Shown here in pieces: positions 25,601 through 35,692 of a stretch of DNA of 64,000 nt. Positions within the stretch are counted from its first letter, which is position 1; each line of letters opens with the position of its first letter. The notes under the pieces were generated by a model, which was not told the DNA's origin, searched no databases, and saw only the letters and a program-made list of their open reading frames with translations. The position numbers and the translations under genes were made by a program. Source of the DNA: Antedon mediterranea (lineage: Eukaryota; Echinodermata; Crinoidea; Comatulida; Antedonidae); contig NC_092670.1 in NCBI RefSeq assembly GCF_964355755.1, positions 831,001 to 895,000 of the forward strand, written 5' to 3'.

Positions 25601-25852
25601 CATGCGAATTAACGTGCACGTTATCTGATAGACCTAGATAAGTTGAAGGAGCGAATTAACTAAATACAGTCAATTTAGACATGCCCCGGCGTATTGTATT
25701 TGTATACGTATCCGTGACAGACTGAGTGAAGCTTAACGTGTAATGATTAAATGTGATGAGATATTGAAAATTGCCACAAAATAACTTACCTTTCGAATAC
25801 GTCGTTTTAATAGTCTCTCGGCGGCGAAAACATTCTCTCCCATGTCTTCCAT
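16661..25852 (-). CDS. Chromobox (Polycomb-type) protein C with CtBP-type PLDLS motif
   Basis: Five coding exons on the minus strand: 25790-25852, 25500-25543, 18874-18939, 17869-17914 and 16661-17464. They total 1023 nt, giving 340 aa, with all junctions GT-AG and phases consistent. The chromodomain spans residues 6-57: NVFAAE, GKVEYLVKWRGWS, HNTWEPEGNILDARLFERY. The expected methyl-lysine cage is F9, W30 and W33. The remainder is Ser/Lys/Asn-rich, with PLDLSIKK at residues 273-280; PxDLS is the classical CtBP-binding motif, and CBX4 has a related site. The C-terminus holds only a degenerate Pc box (residues 320-336, INIMDYTYTLNNNLIRK), keeping the Asp and the final basic residue but losing the hydrophobic strand. 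RING1 binding may therefore be weak or lost. Intron 2 is 6.6 kb. Exon lengths 63 and 44 match gene B exactly, supporting tandem duplication. Confidence 0.88.
19565..19593. repeat. Short near-perfect hairpin
   Basis: CTCGACGGACAG pairs with CTGTCTGTCGAG at 11 of 12 positions with almost no loop. It lies inside intron 2 of CBX gene C, within a GC-richer 100-bp patch that may be a small MITE. Confidence 0.5.
22835..22965. mobile_element. Palindromic MITE, family 1, copy 3
   Basis: CTGACCAATCACAATTCTGA on the left faces GTGATTGGTCAAATTACTTG then CGTTGC on the right, closing with GTGGGAACC. This is one of the best-preserved copies of the family. Confidence 0.7.
23590..23755. mobile_element. Palindromic MITE, family 1, copy 4
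   Basis: The left arm includes ACGCAACGACGCGTTGC and GTTGACCAATCACAAG. The right arm includes CATGATTGGTAAAATTGTTA and ends CGGGAACCAAGC. The outer ends (TTCCCAATTGG against GGGAACCAAGC) suggest terminal inverted repeats beginning TTCCC/GGGAA. Confidence 0.7.
25557..25653. repeat. Tandem duplication, 47-50-bp unit, in intron 1 of CBX gene C
   Basis: ATTAACGTGCACGTTATCTG starts both units, and each continues with ATAGACCTAGATAAGTTGA before GGAGC. The copies differ by 3-4 bp at the junction (CATGC). Confidence 0.9.
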
Positions 25853-27080
25853 AATCAACCAACAATATAGTAGGCTGACTGAGGCAGTAGTAGCAGACGA
25901 TAGCTGTTTACGGCTTCACGCTAGGCAGACGATGGCAGGAAATCGATCAATCGCATTGAAATGAAACTAGAAACAAAAATTCCGATGTTGGCGCTACACT
26001 ATTTTATGGTTTTCACAATAGATTTTCTGGTCGATTGGACGCTGTATGATTGGGCGCGGCAGAAGACAAGCCCACACGTAACACGAAAATTGTACACAAC
26101 GTTCAAACAGATAGATCACAGTTCTGTTCAATATTATCTATCGTCGAAATAAAAATTAAGAGCATGTTTACATTTTGTATAGGGCCTACACATAGTCGGC
26201 CTATTCTATTATGAATACATTGGTGAACCAGTAGCTATTGTTAATAAATTCATAATGCCGGGTTTCCCCAAATTTATTTTAATTTATGAAGATAACCTAA
26301 TACACCGGACCGGATCAATATGCTCATGATTATATCGAAATGTATGTTTTTTTCCTATTTTGGTGATAATCAATGTTTCATAAAATCATATCCGTAAAAT
26401 AAGAATTTATGTTTGGATAAATTTCAGTTCCGGAAATTGGTAGGCCTACTGAATATTATAAATAGATCAATAAAATCGCCCCATGCCCATTGACTACGGA
26501 ACACTGCAGATCTAACACTTACTTACAAGGCTTGGTCATAACATTGCCTGCTGGTACTGCATTGAAAATTCAAGCGCGCTCCAAGTAGATATTGCATGCC
26601 TTTATTTTCAAATTTCTGTCAATTGCGTAATACGTTGTAAACGTCCGTATTGCTCTAGTGGTATCACAATTTGATCATCGAAGCAACAAGTAATGAAACA
26701 GGATTGTTTTAGGTAGGGCTATATTTGAAATTTTTAAATGACGTATTTCCTTTATTGTCAAACATTAATACATTTTGGTCAAAAAACCGAAGGGAAAAAG
26801 TTCAATGCAACTTAATGAATATTTTTTCAATACTTCCGTATATTTTAAAACCATTAATAATTATTTGTAATAATTATAATATATTTTTGGCAATAAATTT
26901 AGAACATTTAGATAATAATTCCCCTTTTAGAGCATCTATATATAAATACGAAAACCACTGTGTAGGCCGATATCTATAATAGAAAATTAACCTACATATG
27001 AAATGCAGGGACTTCCCCAATATTCTTTTGATTGTATAAACAGCAAACCATAACCAACAAGAAAGTCATAATGGTTTTCA

Positions 27081-27260
27081 ATTAACGCGGTTGTTCAGGC
27101 CGCCGATTGGTCATGTTTGGTACGCAAGAAGAATGGGCCTATTAACGCGGTTGTTCAGGCCACCGATTGGTCATGTTTGGTACGCAAGAAGAATGGGCCT
27201 ATTAACGCGGTTGTTCAGGCCGCCGATTGGTCATGTTTGGTACGCAAGAAGAATGGGCCT
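27081..27260. repeat. 60-bp tandem repeat, 3 copies
   Basis: Three head-to-tail 60-bp units starting at 27081, 27141 and 27201, each beginning ATTAACGCGGTTGTTCAGGC. They are identical except for one A/G change in the middle unit, so the triplication is recent. Confidence 0.95.
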
Positions 27261-29194
27261 ATTTTAAACTGGTTTGGAACTTGGTTTCACTAAAGCATGT
27301 AGGCCTACGTAGTACATTTGACTTAAGAGGCCCTCTTATCTACAGAAAATTCATCTTGCTCTGATTAGGCTGGCCCAACTTAAGATTTGTTATCTTCTTG
27401 ATCATCTGTCTGCTTCCTTTAATTGATTCCTCCCTACCTAATTCACAGTTAAAATTAGTCTAATTTGTTACTAACTTGTTTTCTATATGATATGATGTTA
27501 AAAGAAAATAATTATTTTAAATAAAATACAATAAAACATCAAATTAATACTATTTACTGCATTAAACAATTGGTCTTTTCCAGAAAGAGTCACTATAGGG
27601 GTCGACGGGATGGGTCAACTATGTCGTCACACAGATGGCGAAGGCCTTCCACAATTAATATAGTCAGAGGCCATCATAAATCTGTATTTTAAATTTTTTA
27701 AACTTATTCTAAACGTATTTTAGACAAAAAGTGCGAAAATAACTTGTACAATTTGTATTGAGACTTTCATTGGATATCATACACTGTGCATAAAGTATGC
27801 AGCCTAAACGATTACACCACCCCCTCTATCTTTCATATCAACTATTCAGTAACGGAGGCCTAACCATAAATTAAACCAAATAGACTGTGTTTCGACTTAA
27901 TATAGTAAAGAGATAAATATTTTCAAACATATGGCGTTTCATACGTATAAAACTTGAGCTCCCAGACAAAAAAGTCTAAAAAATACCTAACGCCCTCTAA
28001 ATTGAAAAGCGTATCTCACTCTTGGTAGTTCATTGTGCGCATAATATATTGGAACGTACGTGTCCTCGCTCCCCCTCACCTCCTCGACGAGGTTTGAAGA
28101 ATTCTAGGCCCAGGCGACGACGTGACCGACATCGATTGACCTGAAGTCCCCGTCCGTCGTCGCAAAGCGAAAGTTCCCTAATCACTCCCACAGTTGTTAA
28201 GTTCGTGTTTCAAATGACAGAAATGGCGAACAAACATCTAAAATTCAAATTGATTGGGTAGCCTATAGAACAAACCGCCTGGGCGCTAATTGTTTAGTGT
28301 ACATAGTAGGCCTACTGTCTCAATTTGGACTACTTGAGCTTGTCAGGTTAAAAGTAACAACTGCAGAATAAATAAATAACTGTGAAGTGCCAATACACAT
28401 TAATTCACGATCTGTAAGCGATAGTAATCATCTACAATAATTGAAACTAATTTAAACCTCACAAATCATATTTATAAACCAATTTTCAAAGAGACAGTTA
28501 TAAATGATATCTCTAAATTTCATGTGCAAATAATCAATTTAAACAAATTCGTCACGGGTGTAACAAGATTGACATATCTTGCAACCCTGTTGATAAAAAC
28601 AGATACTGTGCAGTACTTAACTCCAGTGACTTACATGTTTAAATATGATTCTTGACACTAAAGTACACTTTGCCCCTCTTGACAACATTGTATCAATGTT
28701 ATTCCTATTGTCGGTGTTTTTATCCGTTTGCTTTAAAATCGATTTTCGATAGCGGTTTTAGGCGGGTAATAACAGCGGTCGCAATAGGTTATCATAACCT
28801 CCTGTTTCTTGTTGTTCTATGGCTGGTACACTTGACTGTCAAGGGGTGTACAACCAGCACGCTATGGCCCAATGTTTGTTTTAATTAACTGGTACATAGG
28901 CTTCATGTAGATAGCACTTACAAATATTAGCGACTAGTTACTTGTACGGGTACATGCGTAATCCATGGATAGGGTCACTGTGTTATCGAACTATTAGAAA
29001 CACTATCTAATGTGGTCATATACTATACCACATTAAACCGTTATAAATTTAACTACGATAATCGGAAAGCAAACAGAATAACGAACCTTATCAGTAGTCT
29101 CCGAATGTAAGACGAAAAAACATGACCTGACCGGACTGGACATACACGTGCGCTGCACAAACGCACCGTCTACTTAACCAGTCAAATTTGGTTA

Positions 29195-29325
29195 ACACTT
29201 AAGCACAATGACGCAATCAGCAACGCAAGCAAGGTTGACAAATCACAGTGGCGATTTTATTTTAAAACTGTCGCTAAATATTTGCGTTGCGCGTGCGTTA
29301 TTTGCGTTGCGCAATGGGATGTCGG
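29195..29325. mobile_element. Palindromic MITE, family 1, copy 5 (degenerate)
   Basis: CAGCAACGCAAGCAAGGTTG with ACAAATCACAG on the left, and TTGCGTTGCGCGTGCGTTAT with TTGCGTTGCGCAATGGGA on the right. The centre carries GCGATTTTATTTTAAAACTGTCGC, a separate small palindrome. Confidence 0.5.
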
Positions 29326-30359
29326 TATTGAAAATAAGCTGATAAAAAGTATAGGTCTATCGGTTTATAAAAATATATACAGTACTGTGTTGGTTCAAAG
29401 TTTACATGACAAAGAATGCGGCGACTCTTATACGGTAACACCAACTGATTTAGTTTAAATAAATGACAAAATCCCGGCGTTTGCTAAAAATCGAATGCGT
29501 TCTTTGTGAGTGTTTTTTTTGTGTTTTTTTTTTGGCAAACACAAATTTGGTTACGTGAGAGAAATGAAAATAGGACCTGAATGAACCATCGACATAGTGA
29601 TAAACGCCCCACTGACGAAACCCGCTATCAGACACCCAATCTGATGCAAAAATCAATATTTCCTGCAACAGTGACAGTAAAGGTGATTAATTGTACTGAA
29701 ATCACCCTACACTAAACAAGGTTTGGAATCGATCGATACTAAATGGTTTTAAATAGAATATTTTAAAAATTACTCGGCGATTCCAGCTGAGGCAATGCCA
29801 AAACTGTTTAAAGGTCGTGCCGCGCTATCATTCTAATTAGGTGTCTAAATATTAACGTTTCTGGAATACTCTCTAAAAATATAATTTAAATTTTCCAGAA
29901 AGATATAGGCCTGTGGTCAACTGGAAGCAACGCTTAACTCATCAAAAGTTTAACAATGTATAAAATGAGTGAAATTACTGTACTGTGTCTCCCTCACCTC
30001 ACGGCCCAAATAAATGAAGATTTATATTTTGTACAATTAAAGATACGCTATAAGTTTCTTTTTAAAAATAAACGAAAAATAAACCAAACCAACAGCAAAA
30101 CGAATTTCAAACAAAATATGAAGATCTGTTAATTGTATTTATTTATTTATTAAGTGATGCACATCGTTTGGACGGAGTAGCCTACGGTACTTAAAATAAC
30201 ATGCTTTTTTAAAGCTAGCAGACCTAATGGATGATTCAAAGGTATAACACATACAATAGTAATGGCAATTTCATCCTTTCTAAGGAGAAACATTTATTTA
30301 CAACAGCTAAATAATTTTAATTAAATATCTAAACCAGTGAAACTAACTATTTTTAGACT

Positions 30360-31142
30360 TTATAAACTTTGGAACGACATGTCATCCGTGGACGAATTAA
30401 ACTCACTGGAGCCGCCAGGACTCGTGTCCTCATCCACCATCCAGTGGGCCAACAAATCACTAAAATCTAAGGTGTTACTTGCATGCTTACTATCACCACT
30501 GTTTATAGTTTGTCCTATATGGGGTTCATTAAAGAAACTAGTTGGCAATTTACGTTTCTTCCAAGGTAAGGTGTAATTATCAGTACATGTTTCCATTCTA
30601 TGGCACAGTGTATCCCCGTCTTGTTCTTGAGCAGTAAATGAAGATACATTTCTTACTTCGTTTGTCTTAAAAAGATCACCAAATGGTCCTAAACTTGAAG
30701 AAGATACTTTTCCATTATGAGTTTTATCTTGCCAGCTAATTTTATGAATAGTTTCTGTCTTTTCTCCTCCATTCTCTCCATTTTCATCAGCACCGTTTAC
30801 GTCACTAATTTTGGCAATTCGTAAAAGATCAGCATAATATAGTTCTGGACCAGATTTCCTTTTCTTAGTTGATTTATTATCAACATCGTCTAGAAATTTA
30901 CTTTTTCCGAAATATTTCTGAATATCTTTGTTCACAATATCAACATAATTCAGAAGCTGCTGACAAATATTTGGTTGACATTCATCATCCTCATCCTCCT
31001 CCTCTTCGCTATCGAAGTCATCTTCCCAGCTGGCTTCATCGTCACTTTCAGGCAAAAACGCTCGATTTGAAACAGTAGTCTGTAAATTTTGCAATGTTCC
31101 TGTTTCATCTAACTCGCCGACTTGAAGAGAGAAACTGGCCAT
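30360..31142 (-). CDS. PERCC1: PERCC1-like protein
   Basis: A single-exon coding region of 260 aa. An acidic stretch (residues 34-54) is followed by a block with DIQKYFGK (73-80) and ELYYADLLRIA (100-110). Further on is RKLPTSFFNEP (197-207) and, near the end, LDFSDLLAHW (225-234). The same blocks in the same order are what I remember of vertebrate PERCC1 (IQKYFGR, ELYYADL, RKLPPSF, DFSDLLASW), so I call it the PERCC1 homologue. Its molecular function is not established; in mammals loss causes failure of enteroendocrine cells and congenital diarrhoea. The first in-frame ATG (31142) is chosen; the frame opens slightly upstream at a GTG, closed by TAG a few codons earlier. A GTAAGT donor on the minus strand at 32134 suggests a 5' non-coding exon. 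Confidence 0.75.
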   Translation of the reverse strand: MASFSLQVGELDETGTLQNLQTTVSNRAFLPESDDEASWEDDFDSEEEEDEDDECQPNICQQLLNYVDIVNKDIQKYFGKSKFLDDVDNKSTKKRKSGPELYYADLLRIAKISDVNGADENGENGGEKTETIHKISWQDKTHNGKVSSSSLGPFGDLFKTNEVRNVSSFTAQEQDGDTLCHRMETCTDNYTLPWKKRKLPTSFFNEPHIGQTINSGDSKHASNTLDFSDLLAHWMVDEDTSPGGSSEFNSSTDDMSFQSL

Positions 31143-32774
31143 TTCATGTTCGTTTAAATCCACGGCGAAAGATTGCTAATCCACCAAGTTGGATAAATCA
31201 AGAGATGATGACACTTGTTGTTTCTAAGCCTTATTGGTATCAATGTGGCTTCAGCAGAATCTTTGCTTTAAATGACCAGTTTTCTCAACAAACTTTAGGA
31301 GAAATCGCGAATGTACGCGCAATTTGGAGTTTTCATCAAACAATAAAATAGTTTCTATGAAAATGTTTTCAATGTGGCTTCAATCAGACTCTTTTCCATC
31401 AGTCCTCAGTAAATAACATGACTTCTTGGAAAATGCATTAACAAGACTCGTGGATTGAATGCTAGCGGTCCATAATGTTAAGGCGAATAAACAGAAAATC
31501 TCATTTAGAATCGAATACCAACAGCAAGACTCGCCAACCAGACTAAATCAAATGCAGTATAGATCTATTAGAGTACATTTACTACAAACATGACTTTGAT
31601 CCGTGGCTACTCGTCAATCCTTTATTAAATGCGTCGTTTATACCTGGAAACGTCAAGAGAATAAATACATTCATTAAACATAGACTGCTGCAGATTGCGG
31701 ATCTAGTTATTAATTTCTTCGATAATACAATGATCACATTCATACATTAAGTGCGCATTTGACGTCATCAACAAAAGGAGAATAAAACATAATTACTAGA
31801 GCAATATTGTTTAAAATTTAGAGCGTCATAAATGTTGAAAATTGTTAATTTCATGATGAAGCAGGAACAAAAACAATGTATTACAGTTCAATGTTACAGT
31901 TCAATGTTACATTACATTCAATAATGTTCTTGATAATATGTACAACATTTAACAACATTCACATTAATTTTCATTATTTTTTAATGACATTAATAAGGTC
32001 TGTTATTAAATATTGCTCAGACGATATTGTTCAGATTTCCAGACCGTTAAATAACTTGTAGGCTTATTTAATTTATGCTTATACGGTAAACAATGATATT
32101 TAAGACTAAACTAATTAAGGAAAAAGATACTTACATTCGTACTATCACCAAATGTTTGCAAACAGCTACAGTACCAAAAATAATTCCGGTAAGTCGAAAG
32201 CTTGAATTGATTTAAGTAACATGCAGCTGATTGTCGTCGTCACAGCGGCGGTTTGATCTCAGTCTTGCAATACACGATATCTAATCGACGGTCAAGTGAT
32301 ATGACAACTGATGCCGTATTCATGTACTAACAGTTTAAATAGTCTGTATTTACCGGTTGCATTATTTACAATACAAGTTTGCTTGATAGGCCTCTACATC
32401 AAGACAACAAACAGCGATAACGAGCGATCAAGCTTGGGCGCATTTTAATAGCTTGTACTAGGCTAATTATTACAGTAAGTGTGGGTTTATTAAGTGGAGG
32501 AAATTAAAGCATAGTGTCAGGCTAAGCGAATATTCATTTGAATATTGATGATGAAAAGAGGGGTCAATGTCTACCAGTCTGTAAATGATTTCTTACAAAA
32601 GGATGATAAATTTAATTTCAAATTTGCGCTTGGGGAGGCATGTTTGTAGAAATAAATTTGGTGAGACACCACCCTATATAATACAAAATAATAATACAAA
32701 AAATACAACTTGTACCGACTTCGCAAATGAGAGATCCTAGCCGCTCCGCGGAAGAGATTGCTGTAACTTAATGA

Positions 32775-32885
32775 TTAAACCAAGGACGTACATGTAAACA
32801 GACTGCGAAGATCATTCGCTTGTGATTGGGCAAATTACTTGCGTTGCACGTGCGTCCTTACGTTGCTGCAATATGAAGCTTTAAA
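32775..32885. mobile_element. Palindromic MITE, family 1, copy 6
   Basis: The right arm is well preserved (CTTGTGATTGGGCAAATTAC, then TTGCGTTGCACGTGCGTCCT and TACGTTGC). The left arm is reduced. Confidence 0.5.
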
Positions 32886-34582
32886 TTCGTTTCGTTTTAT
32901 TTTTAAACAACAACCTATGACGTAATTTTAATTTAATATGCGCATGCGTTTGTGTTTGTTTTGGCACATAGGCTAGGCCTAGTCGGACCCATTTTTTTCC
33001 TGCACGGTCGTCACGAAAAAATGCTTTAAAAATGATGTCTACATTGTTGCATTACGTCTAACTGTTGTCAATGGTACATATCATTTTTCTTAATTACATA
33101 CATGATATACATAGGCCTACTCATCATAAAAACTATTATGTATATATCATAAAACACATTATTAACTAACCATCAATCATATTCCAACAATCAACGAACT
33201 AACGAGGTATATTGTATGATTACCACTTGACATGTCTATGTGTAATTGATATTGTGGTTTATAGGATGGTCCACAGTAAAACGTGTTTAATCTTGATGTA
33301 GGCATGGATAGAACATGTTAAATTACTATGCCACTTAAGAAGAGCAAACATTATACGATACATTCGTACAAAACGCTAATCGTCGCCAACGACAAATTGA
33401 AGACCGATAATTCGCTTACAAATTACGCACGATAGCAACATTTGGAAGCGGACATGTATTACTTTGCGTAGGCCTACACTAACATACGCACGTATAATAT
33501 ATGCGCAACAGCAACTATTCAAAAACGACAGTTCGGATGGTTCGTCGCTGATTGGTAAATGTAACTGAAAATTGGTGCGTGTTTCGATTGTTGTTTTTTC
33601 TTTAACTTTCTTGCTGAATTTTGTGTTGTATGTTTTGTTATATGAAATTAAATATAAGAAATGAATGTAGAGTATACTAGTGAAATGGGAGGCTGCCTGA
33701 TGTAAATCTAATTTCAATACAGTACTGTCACTTTCAAAAGTAAAGAGACAATCAATTGTGTAATTTATAATAATCGCACTGGACAATTGACGTTACGCAA
33801 ACAAAACCATTCGAATAAGTGACGGTTGGAGAATTATTAACTAAAACACTTGTGCCGAAGTCACGCTACAAATACGCTAGCGTTCTCAAGTGTGTGTTAC
33901 GATCATTAGACCTATACTTGCAATCAAATGTGTCAACACAATAAATCAAAAAGAAAACACAAAGAAACAAGACAATCAAGAAATCGTACGCTGTTCAGTG
34001 GTGGTATTGGTTTTGTCTGAATAGAATCAATTATGTGTCGCATATTATTTTATTATTTCGACAAAATTAGCAATGTCCCGAACGGCGCCCGTAGTGGTAA
34101 CTAGTGGTGAGGCGGTAACTAGTGGTGAGGCGAGAAGCAAAAACGACGCGATATACCCAATTACAATTAAGTTTAGAATGACTTCGTGTATCGACATAAA
34201 ATACGCGGTCTTTACGTTCTTTTTTTCAGATACAATTATTAACAGTATTTCTAGACTCGACAACGCAGATTCAGATTTATTTAATTATTCATAATAATAT
34301 AAATATGATATTGAAATTTAATATTTACATGATTTACAATCAGCTATGAACAGAGGATAAGTTTCCACATATATATGAAATATATTAACAAGATTGAGTT
34401 ATAGGCCTTATGCACATTTTATGAAAACCTGGTTTTACTGGTAAGTACTGGTAAAATAATAATAATGCATATAATATAGTGATTTGGGGAAAATGTGACC
34501 ATCAGAAGCATGGTCCCCGTGATCTGGAGACTGCAGCCACGAGTAAACTATCTGGAGACAACGAAATCAAGGCTCAACCACC

Positions 34583-34736
34583 AACAAGTTACACCTTGTT
34601 ACAAGTTACACCTTGTTACAAGTTACACCTTGTTACAAGTTACACCTTGTTACAAGTTACACCTTGTTACAAGTTACACCTTGTTACAAGTTACACCTTG
34701 TTACAAGTTACACCTTGTTACAAGTTACACCTTGTT
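34583..34736. repeat. 17-bp minisatellite, about 9 copies
   Basis: Head-to-tail units of TTACAAGTTACACCTTG, almost without variation. Because 17 is not a multiple of 3, different frames stay open across it, giving the spurious frames 34479-34853 and 34495-34755. Confidence 0.97.
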
Positions 34737-35171
34737 TGCAAGCGTTCTCGTATAACTGAATACTCAGAGCATAACATACCTACTGGAATTCAAACTATTA
34801 TTTTCAAAATAGACAAACAAGATATGTATATTATTAGTTGCCGGAAGAGTTAAACTGAACTTTACTGTCAAACAAACTTACTCTATTTTAGATATTTTTT
34901 TTTTATTTATTAAGTTTAAGTTATATTTTGTATTTGTATTTATATTATTGTTTTTCTTCTCTTTCTTCTTCTCCGTTTTACAGGAGTTTTTAATAAATTG
35001 AATATATCTAAAATCCTTGTATTTGATTGGCTGCCCAAGTACAAATCAATAAATGAAATAAGGTGCATCAAATTGCAGTGATTTAATTCCTCCTTGTTTC
35101 CATTTCACTGTCATTCTCTTTAGACATCACAAGTAGATTTGAACAGATGACTGTAGAGCAGACCTGAGTTA

Positions 35172-35425
35172 TCTTCAATCAGACAGCAGGCCTGATATAG
35201 AGTTTTCTTCAATCAGAAAGCAGGCCTGGTGTAGAGTTTTCTTCAATCAAAAAGCAGGCCTGGTGTAAAGTTTTCTTCAATCAGACAGCAGGCCTGGTAT
35301 AAAGTTTTCTTGAATCAAACAGCAGGCCTGGTGTGGAGTTTTCTTGAATCAAACAGCAGGCCTGATGTAGAGTTTTCTTCAATCAAATAACAGGTCTGGT
35401 GTAGAGTTTTCTTCAATCAGACCAG
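35172..35425. repeat. 34-bp minisatellite, 7-8 copies
   Basis: Units begin TCTTCAATCAGACAGCAGGC and continue CTGATATAGAGTTT, with scattered substitutions (for example CTTGAATCAAAC). The array lies about 270 bp downstream of the CCDC33 stop codon, probably in or just beyond its 3' UTR. Confidence 0.92.
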
Positions 35426-35692
35426 CCTTGTTATTATTCCTCAGATTCCTCTCATACAGACATTCAGCTGCTTATTTATCATCATTACCCTCTAGGAAGA
35501 TTTCAACTTAAAGACCACTTTTACATAAATAATCTGGTTTAAGAAGACTTCATATACATCTCAATATATACATCTCTCAATAAAACTCAATCATTTAACC
35601 ACAATCTCAACAATAATGTGGTGAACTTGATGTTAGACAATGTTGTCCCAGTTGATATTCACAGTCCTAGTTTCACCAGAGCTGCACACATT

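Larger units (their letters stand above)
25853..30359. other. Intergenic region between CBX gene C and the PERCC1-like gene
   Basis: 4.5 kb with no convincing exon. It contains a 60-bp tandem triplication (27081-27260) and a family-1 MITE (29195-29325). A region near 28000-28190 ends CGAAAGTTCCC like the sequence near 2800. The promoter of CBX gene C should lie just above 25852 and the 3' end of the PERCC1-like gene below 30360. Confidence 0.5.
31143..35692. other. Region upstream of the PERCC1-like gene and downstream of CCDC33
   Basis: A putative 5' UTR exon of the PERCC1-like gene may end at 32135 (donor GTAAGT). There is one family-1 MITE (32775-32885), a doubled GGTGAGGCGGTAACTA-type sequence near 34095-34130, and two minisatellites (34583-34736 and 35172-35425). 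The 136-codon open frame at 33376-33786 (minus) shows no recognisable domain and was not accepted. Confidence 0.5.

Noticed and set aside
33376-33786. 136-codon minus-strand open frame
   Set aside because: Its composition is that of AT-rich non-coding DNA, and it has no domain or splice context.
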